DNA of 64,000 nt from Natronobeatus ordinarius (GTDB taxonomy: Archaea > Halobacteriota > Halobacteria > Halobacteriales > Natrialbaceae): assembly GCF_024362485.1 (NCBI RefSeq), contig NZ_CP101456.1:2666001-2730000 (forward strand). Reading direction: 5' to 3'. The notes beneath the pieces are model-generated. The model saw only the letters and a list, made by a program, of their open reading frames with translations. It was not told the DNA's origin and searched no databases. The position numbers were made by a program, and so were the translations under genes. Each line of letters starts with the position of its first letter. Positions within the stretch are counted from its first letter, which is position 1. Shown piece after piece: positions 45,634 to 53,374 of this stretch.

Positions 45634-45912
45634 ATGCGCCCCATCAGACGGCTCCTCTCGGCGCTTGTCGGGAGCGCCATCGCCATCGCCGTGATGGTGG
45701 TCCTCGCGACGATCGTCTTCTCGATCATCATCGTCGTCGTCTCGACCAGTGCCCGACTGGCGGGCTACGACCCCAGTTCTGACTACGTGGTCCTCTCGTC
45801 GGCGCTGATCGTCGTCGCCGTGATCCTCACCGGTGGCCTGACGCCGGGACTCTCTCGACGCAGTAACGACGCGTACGAAACCGACGACGTCGACGACCGA
45901 ATGTACGGCTGA
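45634..45912 (+). CDS. Small membrane protein
   Basis: A 92-residue protein with two transmembrane segments (LVGSAIAIAVMVVLATIVFS with IIIVVVS, and VVLSSALIVVAVILTGGL) and an acidic tail ending DDVDDRMYG. It begins 46 bp after psmB on the same strand. No family recognised. Confidence 0.6.
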   Translation: MRPIRRLLSALVGSAIAIAVMVVLATIVFSIIIVVVSTSARLAGYDPSSDYVVLSSALIVVAVILTGGLTPGLSRRSNDAYETDDVDDRMYG

Positions 45913-46092
45913 GTGCACCCGGTGGGGACGAGACGGGACGCCGCGAGTCAGTTCCGGGCGAGCTGCCGCGCGGTTGCGCCGATCACGCAGGGCCACAATC
46001 CATCTCACCGACACACGCCATCCCGTCGAACCGACCGACGTCCCCGCCGCCAAGCCGTTCCATTCAAGCCCGTCGCGGTTCCTCTCGAGTCC

Positions 46093-47040
46093 ATGAACGA
46101 GACGCGTCGATCGATCCTCGAGGCCATCGCCGACGGCCCCGTCCCCGGTCCCGAACTCGCCGAGTCCAACGGGGTCTCGCGGGCGGCCGTCTGGAAGCAC
46201 GTCGAGGAACTCCGCGAAGCCGGCTTCGAGGTCGAGAGCGGGCCCAGGGGCTACGAACTCGTCGGCGTGGCCGAATACAACGGCCCGGCGATCGAGTACG
46301 GCCTCGAGGCTCCGTTCTCGATCGAGTACCACGAATCGATCGGGAGCACGAACGATCGCGCGCGCGAACTCGCGACCGACGGCGAGACGGACGTGGTCGT
46401 CCTCGCCGGCGAGCAGACCGGCGGCCGGGGTCGCCTCGAGCGTGAGTGGTCGTCCCCCGCGGGCGGCGTCTGGGCGAGCGTCGTCTACCGACCGGACGTC
46501 CCGCCGGCTCGCGCACCGCTGTTTACGTTCGCTGCGGCCGTCGCGACGGCGAACGCAGCACGCGAAGCCGGCGTCGACGCACGGATCAAGTGGCCAAACG
46601 ACGTCGTCGTGCCCGTCGACGACGAAGGCGGCTACGAGAAGCTCGCGGGCATCCTGACCGAGATGGAAGCCGAGACCGATCGCGTGGAGTGGCTCGTCGT
46701 CGGCATCGGCGTCAACGCCGACATCGACGCCGAGACGCTCCCGGCGGGAGCGACGAGCATCCGCGAGCAGGCCGGTGCGTTCGACCGTCGGGTGTTCGTC
46801 CAGCGACTGCTCGAGCAGTTCCACGCCCAGCGCGACCTCGAGGGCGTGATCGACGACTGGCGCGACCTCGCGCTCACGCTCGGCCAGCGCGTCCGCCTCG
46901 AGTTACCCGAGGACGTCCTCGAAGGCGACGCCGTCGACGTCACGGCGACCGGCGCGCTCGTCGTCGAGACGGCCGACGGCCTCGAGGAAATTTCCGCCGG
47001 CGACTGCGAGCACCTCAGGCCAACCGAGAGTGGTCGGTGA
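46093..47040 (+). CDS. birA: Biotin-[acetyl-CoA-carboxylase] ligase with N-terminal HTH
   Basis: A 315-residue BirA. The N-terminal winged helix (MNETRRSILEAIADGPVPGP ... VSRAAVWKHVEELREAG) suggests it also acts as a repressor. The ligase core has STNDRARELA, the biotinyl-AMP loop GGRGRLEREWSSPAGGVWAS, IKWPNDVVV and KLAGILTEMEAETDRVEWLV. The SH3-like C-terminal domain follows (LGQRVRLELPEDVLEGDAVD). It attaches biotin to Lys564 of PccA. ATG 46093 is chosen; the upstream open frame is Arg/Pro-rich. Confidence 0.93.
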   Translation: MNETRRSILEAIADGPVPGPELAESNGVSRAAVWKHVEELREAGFEVESGPRGYELVGVAEYNGPAIEYGLEAPFSIEYHESIGSTNDRARELATDGETDVVVLAGEQTGGRGRLEREWSSPAGGVWASVVYRPDVPPARAPLFTFAAAVATANAAREAGVDARIKWPNDVVVPVDDEGGYEKLAGILTEMEAETDRVEWLVVGIGVNADIDAETLPAGATSIREQAGAFDRRVFVQRLLEQFHAQRDLEGVIDDWRDLALTLGQRVRLELPEDVLEGDAVDVTATGALVVETADGLEEISAGDCEHLRPTESGR

Positions 47041-47080
47041 GATCCAAACAGGTATGACGATCGTGACCGTCGGCTGAGAC

Positions 47081-47278
47081 ATGCCACGACTCGAGCCACC
47101 GTGTCTGCGATCGAAACACGCCTCCCGCGGTGCGGCCCGCGGGGCGAAACTGGGCGGCCGGATCGGCGGTCTCGGCGGCCCGGCGACGGGTGCGGTTGGG
47201 GCTGGCGTCGGCGCCGCGACGGGCTACCTCGCCGGGACGGCTCGCGACTCGATCGGCGGGGCGCTGAAACCCTGGTGA
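47081..47278 (+). CDS. Small glycine-zipper protein
   Basis: A 65-residue protein: basic N-terminus (MPRLEPPCLRSKHASRG) followed by a Gly/Ala-rich stretch with GxxxG spacing (GRIGGLGGPATGAVGAGVGA). Glycine-zipper segments of this type often insert in membranes. It lies 40 bp after birA on the same strand. Family unknown; low-complexity composition makes the call moderate. Confidence 0.5.
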   Translation: MPRLEPPCLRSKHASRGAARGAKLGGRIGGLGGPATGAVGAGVGAATGYLAGTARDSIGGALKPW

Positions 47279-47348
47279 CGTGCGCTCGCGACGGACGTGG
47301 TAGCGCCGTTCAAGAAGTCATAAATCCCTCCTCCGGTTCCGTTCGGAC

Positions 47349-48347
47349 ATGGACGCCTACGAGTTGCTCACGCGGAACGCAGAAGAGGTGGTCACGGAGG
47401 AGGAGGTGCGCGAACTCGCCGCCGATCCCGAAGGAAAGCGAGTCTACGTCGGCTACGAACCCTCCGGCGTCCTCCACATCGGCCACCTGCTCACCGCGAA
47501 CAAGCTCATCGACTGCCAGGAGGCAGGCATGGACGTGGTCATCTTACTCGCCGACGTCCACGCCTACCTCAACGGGAAAGGTACTTTCGAGGAGATTCGC
47601 GAGACGGCCGAACGGATGCGCGCACAGTTTCTCGCCTACGGCCTCGACGAGGAGCGCACGGAGTTCGTCTACGGCTCTACGTACCAGCTCGAGGAGGAGT
47701 ACGCCCTCGACTTACACGAGCTCGAGCTCTCGACGACGCTCAACCGCGCCCAGCGGGCGATGGCCGAACTCCAGGGCGGCGAGACGGCGAAGGTCAGCCA
47801 CGTCGTCTACCCGCTGATGCAGGCGCTCGACATCGAGTACCTCGACCTCGACCTGGCCGTCGGCGGGATGGACCAGCGAAAGGTCCACATGCTCCACCGC
47901 GAGGAGCTTCCCGGCCTGGGCTACGAGGCCCGCCCCTGCCTGCACACGCCGATCGTCGCCGACCTCACGACCGGGGAGGGGAAGATGTCCTCGAGCGCGG
48001 GCGTCACCATCTCGATGGAAGACTCCACCGAGGAGATCGAAGAGAAGGTCAACTCGGCCTTCTGTCCGCCGACGCGCGACCCAGAAGGCGACCTCGAGAA
48101 CCCCGTCCTCGAGCTGTTCGAGTACCACGTCTTCCCGCGCTTTTCGGAGGTGCTCGTCGAGCGACCCGAGAAGTACGGCGGCGACCTCACCTACGAGGAG
48201 TACGAGGCCCTCGCAACGGACCTCGAGTCGGGCGAACTTCACCCCGCCGACGCGAAGAGTACGCTCGCGGCGTACCTCGACGAGCTGATCGCACCCGGCC
48301 GCGACATCCTTCGCGAACTCCGCGAGGAGTCATCGACCCACGACTGA
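47349..48347 (+). CDS. tyrS: Tyrosyl-tRNA synthetase
   Basis: A 332-residue class I synthetase of archaeal type. VYVGYEPSGVLHIGHLLTAN contains the HIGH motif, GEGKMSSSAG the KMSKS loop, and VYPLMQALDIEYLDLDLAVG with GGMDQRKVHML the tyrosine/adenylate pocket. It charges tRNA-Tyr. Length is typical of archaeal TyrRS without the bacterial S4 domain. A TATA-like CATAAATCC lies near 47320-47328. Confidence 0.95.
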   Translation: MDAYELLTRNAEEVVTEEEVRELAADPEGKRVYVGYEPSGVLHIGHLLTANKLIDCQEAGMDVVILLADVHAYLNGKGTFEEIRETAERMRAQFLAYGLDEERTEFVYGSTYQLEEEYALDLHELELSTTLNRAQRAMAELQGGETAKVSHVVYPLMQALDIEYLDLDLAVGGMDQRKVHMLHREELPGLGYEARPCLHTPIVADLTTGEGKMSSSAGVTISMEDSTEEIEEKVNSAFCPPTRDPEGDLENPVLELFEYHVFPRFSEVLVERPEKYGGDLTYEEYEALATDLESGELHPADAKSTLAAYLDELIAPGRDILRELREESSTHD

Positions 48348-48373
48348 ACAGTCGATTCCGATCTCTCGACTGT
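48348..48373 (+). terminator. Hairpin directly after tyrS
   Basis: ACAGTCGA (48348-48355) and TCGACTGT (48366-48373) form an 8-bp perfect stem with a 10-nt loop beginning at the base after the tyrS stop codon. A terminator or mRNA-end role is plausible but no T-run follows. Confidence 0.35.
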
Positions 48374-48963
48374 CGGTCCAGAGCCCCTTTCGACGATCGT
48401 CTGTACGGCGTGACGATCACCGGCACCCAGTTACGACCGCCGGCACGAGAGGCAGTCGGCGGACTCGCTCAGGGTTCGACGTCGAAAGGAAACAGGGGAA
48501 TGGTGGCTATTGACGTGGCCCCTGGGTCACTGCAGTGTGGCCAGTTACAGTGATTCGGCGGGCAACGGTGATCGGTTCTGTGGACCACACCGACAGACAG
48601 TTCGGGTCTTCTCCCGCCACGTCATGGATAATCAGGCCATTTAGAAAAGCGTATTGGCCGTCTTGACGCTCGAATTCACCGACTGCGACGGGACTCGAGC
48701 GGTCCTGGCTCTCGGTATCGACGTCGTTCGTCCGAGCCGGAAAGAACAGGGTGGCTGCTCCACCGTCGTACGTACCGACGATCCCCGCGTCGTCGCGATC
48801 ACACTCGGGGGCGACCGTGTCGGTTACCAGTGTATTGGGTTCGACTCCTCGACGTCCAGCAACGCGATCCCTGCTATCGCTGTGAGTGCAACCACGATCA
48901 CGACTGGCACCGATTCACCCCGAGCTTGAACCGTACTGCGACGCAGTCGGGCGGGGCTGACGG
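48374..48963. other. Region after tyrS with a possible gene remnant
   Basis: About 590 bp without an intact gene. The left 130 bp show nothing. The rest contains minus-strand frames that look coding but lack a start and are out of register (see the pseudogene entry at 48507). Confidence 0.45.
48507..48945 (-). pseudogene. Possible frameshifted remnant of a secreted or membrane protein
   Basis: On the minus strand one frame encodes RGESVPVVIVVALTAIAGIA then LLDVEESN, a membrane-anchor-like segment, and stops soon after (TAA near 48825). Another frame starting near 48865 runs to TAG 48507-48509 as an acidic, GC3-rich sequence (TDTVAPECDRDDAGIVGTYD ... FERQDGQYAFLNGL). Neither has a convincing start codon. 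Joining them needs a frameshift near 48850-48870. This pattern suggests a decayed gene downstream of the 48964-49245 gene, but it could be chance. Confidence 0.3.
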
Positions 48964-49245
48964 TTACTGATCGGTGTACTGATCGACGACGACCGACATC
49001 GCGAAGAATCCGATGGCGACCACGAGCGCGACGACCATCGTCGTCGTTCCACGAAACAGGTACTGAAACGCCAGCACTGCACCGAAGACGACGACCGACT
49101 GTACGAGATACTGCATCCAGGGAACGTCCGAACGATTCATATCGTCGAGCCGACCCAGTCGCTCCACCGTAGTGAATCGCTCGGCTTTCCGCCGCGCTAC
49201 AGGCGGTTCGGTGCTGGCGTTCGTCCTCGAGTCACCAGCGCTCAC
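48964..49245 (-). CDS. Membrane protein, second gene of the Nmad3-like operon
   Basis: A 93-residue protein with a polar N-terminus (about 45 residues) and two transmembrane segments (YLVQSVVVFGAVLAFQYLF and MVVALVVAIGFFAMSVVV). GTG 49245 lies 6 nt after the stop of the upstream gene, and a G-run in that gap (CGGGGG) can serve as ribosome-binding site. An internal ATG at 49140 is the alternative (58 residues). No family recognised. Co-transcription with the Nmad3-like gene is likely. Confidence 0.6.
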   Translation of the reverse strand: MSAGDSRTNASTEPPVARRKAERFTTVERLGRLDDMNRSDVPWMQYLVQSVVVFGAVLAFQYLFRGTTTMVVALVVAIGFFAMSVVVDQYTDQ

Positions 49246-49251
49246 CCCCCG

Positions 49252-50055
49252 TTACGCTTCGTCGGCCGCCCGCTCGCCGGGGATGCCGATCTCGTCGACG
49301 AACTCGGTGCCCGAAAGCGCACATCGGTACGCCGGTTTGTACATCATGTTCTCGCCACCCTCGCGAACCTCCCACGCCGTCGCGATTTCCTCTCTCAGGT
49401 AGTACTGAGCCCGCTCATTGCCCTCCTTCACGTAGTAGTCGCTGAGCCGAATCGGGTCGCGGTCGAACAGCCCGCCGGGCTCGCAGCCGTCGACGATGAC
49501 CACCGTCTTTCCCTCGAGGTAGAGCTCACTGTCTCGAGCGCGCTTCGCGTGGGCGTTCTCGGCGTGGCGCTCGAGCAACCGTTCGCGCTCGGACGCGGGC
49601 GTCTCCGGTCCGATCACTGCCACCTCGTTCACCGTGAAGTAGCCGATCAGGTACCGGTGGGCTCGCTCGCCGCGCGGGCGGCGCAGTCCCGCGTAGAAGC
49701 CGACCACGTCGCCCGGCTCGAGCGCCCGGAGGCGGGAGACGTAGCCGCTCGTGCGGTGTTCACCGTAGGTCAGCGCCTCGAAGTTCGGGTCGTGGTGGAG
49801 TGGCCAGGACTCGAGGTCCGCTCCGGCGACGACCGTCTTCCCGTCCCGAACGGGCTGGGGAGTGATCCGTGTCGTCAGGTCCGCCGGGACGGCGTCGCTG
49901 TATCGGAGTCGCCACGAGCCGAGCGTCTCGGTTTCCCGGGTCTCGTCCGTCTTTTCCGGGATTGGAACGTACTCGAACGTCCCGTTGTCGTACAGCGGTG
50001 CGAGTGCGCCGAGGTTGGTGCTGTCGGCGCCGATGCCAGCGAGGACGACCGTCAT
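49252..50055 (-). CDS. Nmad3-like protein (nucleotide modification associated domain 3)
   Basis: A 267-residue protein beginning MTVVLAGIGADSTNLGALAP, then LYDNGTFEYVPIPE, a pattern I associate with the Nmad3 family, predicted from context to take part in DNA base hypermodification. Further blocks are HHDPNFEALTYGEHRTSGYV, SRLRALEPGDVVGFYAGLR, YLIGYFTVNEVAV and VIVDGCEPGGLFDRDPIRLS. Catalytic residues are not established. A TATA box (minus strand ACTATATG, near 50082-50088) lies at the edge of a 122-bp palindromic element. The two-TM gene at 48964 follows in the operon. Family assignment is from memory and moderate. Confidence 0.55.
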   Translation of the reverse strand: MTVVLAGIGADSTNLGALAPLYDNGTFEYVPIPEKTDETRETETLGSWRLRYSDAVPADLTTRITPQPVRDGKTVVAGADLESWPLHHDPNFEALTYGEHRTSGYVSRLRALEPGDVVGFYAGLRRPRGERAHRYLIGYFTVNEVAVIGPETPASERERLLERHAENAHAKRARDSELYLEGKTVVIVDGCEPGGLFDRDPIRLSDYYVKEGNERAQYYLREEIATAWEVREGGENMMYKPAYRCALSGTEFVDEIGIPGERAADEA

Positions 50056-50082
50056 TGGGGAGTACTCGAGAGGCCGTCGACA

Positions 50083-50204
50083 TATAGTACTCGGTGAAAC
50101 GATTTACACCCGGTCACGACCGTTGGCGGTCAGCCTCGACAACGAGGCCGAGGCTGCCCGCTCGGCTGTGACCGGGTGTGTAATGACGTTCAACGGTTAC
50201 TAGA
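50083..50204. repeat. 122-bp palindromic element with cloverleaf-like folding potential
   Basis: The ends are inverted repeats (TATAGTA at 50083; TACTA to 50202). Inside, 50106-50117 pairs perfectly over 12 bp with 50168-50179 (ACACCCGGTCAC/GTGACCGGGTGT). Between these arms three hairpins can form: 50118-50131 (4 bp), 50134-50147 (5 bp, loop ACAA) and 50148-50165 (5 bp). Competing pairings such as AGCCTCG/CGAGGCT (50132-50155) also exist. The left edge supplies the TATA box of the Nmad3-like gene. A shorter relative is at 26803-26850. This resembles a REP or MITE type element. Confidence 0.7.
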
Positions 50205-50284
50205 ACGTCGTCCGTTCGGCGGCGGGCGATCCCACGACGAACCGATCGCCTGGATCGAGTACCACGGTTCCGTGATGGATGATA

Positions 50285-50292
50285 GTTTTATG
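50285..50292 (+). promoter_or_regulatory. TATA box for the small zinc-ribbon gene
   Basis: GTTTTATG is centred about 25 nt before ATG 50313, supporting that start over the in-frame GTG at 50292. Confidence 0.5.
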
Positions 50293-50312
50293 TGAAAAAG
50301 TGGCATGTAACA

Positions 50313-50483
50313 ATGTGTCGTGTCCCCATGGCGAGCGAGGACGACCTCACCAAAGTGGCCGCAACGTGTGACAACTGCGGAACCATCGTCGCCGCCCGCG
50401 TCTGGCCGGATGGCACGATTAGACCGATCGGACGCGGTGATAGATGTTCGTGTAACGATGCGTCACTTCGGATCCTCGAGTAA
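50313..50483 (+). CDS. 56-residue zinc-ribbon protein
   Basis: Starts MCRVPMASEDDLTKVAATCD and continues NCGTIVAARVWPDGTIRPIG with RCSC near the end: CDNC and CSC form a likely zinc ribbon. A TATA box 25 nt upstream supports ATG 50313. Function unknown; such ribbons often bind nucleic acid or proteins. A second small zinc-finger gene follows 78 bp downstream on the same strand. Confidence 0.6.
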   Translation: MCRVPMASEDDLTKVAATCDNCGTIVAARVWPDGTIRPIGRGDRCSCNDASLRILE

Positions 50484-50561
50484 GAGGACGCGTGATCGAC
50501 AAGAAAACGCGGCGTCAGGTGCAAGGCATACTCTTTTGGGCCGGTACGAACACCGTTAGCC

Positions 50562-50720
50562 ATGGTCTCACGCCCCCCGGTACAGTGTCCGCTCTGTCAC
50601 AGCGTCGTGAGCCCCAAGCGATGCCTCGAGGATCACCTCGTAGAGAAGCACACGGGGCGTGAACTCGCCAAATCGATCGTCGCCGAGTACGAGGTGATCG
50701 TCGGCGGCGATCCCTCCTGA
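50562..50720 (+). CDS. 52-residue C2H2-type zinc-finger protein
   Basis: Starts MVSRPPVQCPLCHSVVSPKR and continues CLEDHLVEKHTGRELAKSIV. Cys9-x2-Cys12 and His25-x4-His30 form a C2H2 zinc finger, with a further Cys at 21. A TATA-like CTCTTTTG (50531-50538) is about 28 nt upstream, consistent with a leaderless mRNA. Too small for standard gene-length cut-offs. Function unknown; DNA or protein binding is possible. Confidence 0.7.
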   Translation: MVSRPPVQCPLCHSVVSPKRCLEDHLVEKHTGRELAKSIVAEYEVIVGGDPS

Positions 50721-50912
50721 CTCGAGCAATCGGGCACTCGGCAGAACTCCTCTCGAAGCGCCGTGTGGAGCGCCGATTCTGGGTGGGAGAGGGAACTCGT
50801 CCTCGAGTCGGCGGCTTGGGTGACTTTCAGCCGACAGTAACCCCCCAACTGCCGTAGACGGGACTCTCAGGTGGGTGAGATGTTCGCTGTTGAATACTTG
50901 GGAAACGAAAAG
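50721..50912. other. Spacer between the zinc-finger gene and tRNA-Pro
   Basis: 192 bp with no recognised feature; the overlapping minus-strand frame has no family resemblance. Confidence 0.5.
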
Positions 50913-50983
50913 TGGGACCGCCGAGAGTCGAACTCGAGTCCTACGGACCCCATCCGCAGAGGATACCACTACCCCACGGTCCC
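50913..50983 (-). tRNA. tRNA-Pro (anticodon GGG)
   Basis: Minus-strand cloverleaf of 71 nt. Acceptor stem GGGACCG/CGGTCCC with discriminator A; D-arm with GGTAGTGGTATCC; anticodon stem TGCGG/CCGTA enclosing the loop ATGGGGT, so the anticodon is GGG; T-arm TCGAG/CTCGG with loop TTCGACT. CCA is not encoded and there is no intron. A TATA-like CTTAAACC lies about 30-38 nt upstream (near 51013-51020). Confidence 0.95.
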
Positions 50984-51207
50984 GCAATTTGAACCACGAG
51001 TGTGTTCGGTTTAAGGGTGTCGTTTCGGTCACGGTCTGCGGTGGGTTACCGACCGGCGGGTTCGGTGTCGATCCAATTTCGGTTACCGACGTCTCCGGAG
51101 CGAGAGCGTTGACGTCGACACTAACGTGAATCCTCGAGGGGCGGAGGGACGACGACGGCGTCCCACAGGGAGCCGTTGGAGAAGGCTATGGAAGCAGTCG
51201 GCCTGCG

Positions 51208-51231
51208 AGTCACCGTCACTCGACGGTGACT
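51208..51231. terminator. Perfect hairpin over the hydrolase stop codon
   Basis: AGTCACCGTC and GACGGTGACT form a perfect 10-bp stem with loop ACTC. The stop codon of the hydrolase (51216-51218) lies in the stem and loop. It may mark the mRNA end; no T-run follows. Confidence 0.35.
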
Positions 51232-52901
51232 GTTTCTGACGCGACGATTGAGCCGTCCATCAAGCCGACAGTGACCTGTTCGCCGCTCTCGAGCGGTCGC
51301 TCGGTTTCGAACGTCCGAACCTCGTCGACGGGCATATCGTCCGGCCTCATGTGTCTATCCCCCGATAGCGAGATACGGTCGCGCCAGTCGATCTCCGTGC
51401 CCGTATCCAGCATCGGCGCGACCGAGCCGTCCGAGAACTTTCCGTCCAGCAGGTAGTCCTCCGGGACGGTAATCTGGATCGTGATGGACGTATCACCGTC
51501 GCGTGGGTTCGACGCGAAGGAGACGTCGAGGTCGGGCGCGTCACGGACCTCGATCGGCTCGAAGGCCGCGTCGGGGTCGAGGTGCTGGCGGTGGAACTCG
51601 TAGATGTCCCGTTTCACTGCGTTAGGGACCGTGTGACCGACGTCCTGATAGACGTGTATCTGGGCGTTCGCCCCGGCGTCGTCGTAGACGGATTCGCAGT
51701 ACGGCATCCGATCGTCTTGCATGTCCTCGCCGTAGACGTCGAGCGCGATCGATCGCAGGGTGTCGTTCCACGCGTCGTCGTACGGAATTGTGTCGTTCTC
51801 GTCTGCGCTGCCCATGTAGATGAACTGCGGAACCGACGACCAGGTCGCCTCGTCGAACTCGTCGCCGGTCAGGTCTCCCACGTCTGCAACCCCGATCGGA
51901 TACGGGAGGTCGTGGCCGCCGTCGCGTTCGAGCGGGAGGATCAGTGTGCCGTTGACCCCGCCAGCTGTGACGGCCCGGACCCGCTCAGGGTGGAGCGCCG
52001 CGAATCGGTTGACGAAGTTGCCCGAGGCAGAGAATCCGTTCAGGTGGAACTCCGGCGTGGCGTCGTACCCGATCGACGCTTCCAATGACGCCCGGTAGTG
52101 ATCGACCATCGCGAGCAACTGAAGGTCCACCCGTTCGAGCGGTCCGTCGTCGATTTGCATCGTTTCCGCGTCGAGTGCGTGAACGTAGTGTCGCCAGCTC
52201 ACCGGATCGCGCCGAGGACGGGGAAAGATGGGGACCAGATACGGGACGCCGAGTCGTTCTGGAACCTCTCGGCGCCAGGAGTCCGAATCGATTCGGTCCT
52301 CGGCTCGAGATCGGTGGACGTCGAAATCGTCAGAAGGTATGCCGGTGTTGTTCGGTTCGACGTACACTGGCCCGCTTGACTCGAGCTCGTCCGGTACGTA
52401 CGCGAAATAGGGGTAATTGAAGCCGAGATCCGGCTCCGCCTCGACGAACTGGACCTCGCCGCGCGTCAGGTTCACGAGGTCGAGCAACACCGAAGCGGAA
52501 GCGGACTCGATCACGCCGCCATCATCGCCGTCGACGAGCCGAACCGTCACCGTCTGTGGCTGTTCGAGCGGTTCGGTGTACTCGATGCCGTAGTCGGCTA
52601 ACTCCCCGCCGGCGTCGAGCCAGATAGTCGCCGCCAGGGAATTTCCCTCCTCGTCGACGATTTCCAGGTGCGCGTCAACCGCCGTCTCGACGGCGTCGAG
52701 TCGCAACCGGTCGTGGGCTATCTGATCGGAGACCGAGATCGTCGCCTTCGCCGAATCCGACCGGTTATCGGTGCTGTTCTCATCGCTGGTCTCGTCGCTC
52801 TCTAGGAACGCACACCCCGCAATCAGTGCGCCGATCCCGGCGGAGGCCGTGGCGAGCATCGTCCGTCTACGCTGTCGGTTCGGCTCATCGTTCCGTGTCA
52901 T
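51216..52901 (-). CDS. Tat lipoprotein, alpha/beta hydrolase-like
   Basis: A 561-residue exported lipoprotein: twin Arg in RQRRRTMLATASAGIGALIA and lipobox LIAGC (Cys30), then an acidic linker. A beta-rich domain (about 55-150) precedes an alpha/beta hydrolase core with GFSASG (nucleophile Ser291), HPERVRAVTAGGVNGTLILP, FIYMGSADENDTIPYD (acid) and YQDVGHTVPNAV (His). A C-terminal beta domain follows (residues about 440-561). It may be a surface esterase or peptidase-like enzyme; the substrate is unknown. A TATA-like CTTACAAATAG lies near 52930-52940. Confidence 0.82.
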   Translation of the reverse strand: MTRNDEPNRQRRRTMLATASAGIGALIAGCAFLESDETSDENSTDNRSDSAKATISVSDQIAHDRLRLDAVETAVDAHLEIVDEEGNSLAATIWLDAGGELADYGIEYTEPLEQPQTVTVRLVDGDDGGVIESASASVLLDLVNLTRGEVQFVEAEPDLGFNYPYFAYVPDELESSGPVYVEPNNTGIPSDDFDVHRSRAEDRIDSDSWRREVPERLGVPYLVPIFPRPRRDPVSWRHYVHALDAETMQIDDGPLERVDLQLLAMVDHYRASLEASIGYDATPEFHLNGFSASGNFVNRFAALHPERVRAVTAGGVNGTLILPLERDGGHDLPYPIGVADVGDLTGDEFDEATWSSVPQFIYMGSADENDTIPYDDAWNDTLRSIALDVYGEDMQDDRMPYCESVYDDAGANAQIHVYQDVGHTVPNAVKRDIYEFHRQHLDPDAAFEPIEVRDAPDLDVSFASNPRDGDTSITIQITVPEDYLLDGKFSDGSVAPMLDTGTEIDWRDRISLSGDRHMRPDDMPVDEVRTFETERPLESGEQVTVGLMDGSIVASETVTVE

Positions 52902-53374
52902 CTGATTGGTTAAGAAATCGAACCGTTCCCTATTTGTAAGTATCTGTCACACGGTCGAAAGAAGAGGCGAGCACTCTCAATGCGTGAGTCGAGCGCCCAG
53001 TGATACACTCGTCTGCACTCAGCAGGCGTCCCCTCGCCAGTTTCGTTGTCGAAATCCCCGACGTGTCGTGATCTCACGAGGATGGCGCAGTCGTTCGTTC
53101 ACTGGACCCAGACGCCCCTCGTTCCAGCGGCTGTTGCACGCACGCCTCCACGGCGCCAGCGAAATCCCCAGCCACCACTGGCGACACCGTTGCACTCACG
53201 GACGTGCTGATCTTTCGTGCCGGATGTGAGAGACGGGTCTCGAGTACAGGTAACGGGCTAGCGACGTCACAACCATAGAACTGTTCAATACGCTCATACG
53301 GATCGTTGTCCCGTGTTACCGGCAATCGCTTCCCCGTTCGAGCGATCACTGGGACCGAATCACAACAGACCGTA
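52902..53374. other. Intergenic region with hydrolase promoter
   Basis: 473 bp. It holds the hydrolase promoter at its left end. Open frames on both strands are Arg/Ser-rich; the minus-strand frame at 53074-53349 (MIARTGKRLPVTRDNDPYER) could not be tied to any family. No RNA gene seen. Confidence 0.5.

Noticed and set aside
48654-48929. Plus-strand 91-codon frame after tyrS
   Set aside because: It begins with TTG, lacks promoter and ribosome-binding site, and the opposite strand shows better coding bias.
50913-50983. tRNA-Pro as the attachment site of an integrated element
   Set aside because: No integrase gene and no repeated tRNA 3' end were found in the following several kb.
53074-53349. 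Minus-strand 91-codon frame upstream of the hydrolase
   Set aside because: Starts plausibly, but composition degrades quickly and no family is recognisable.
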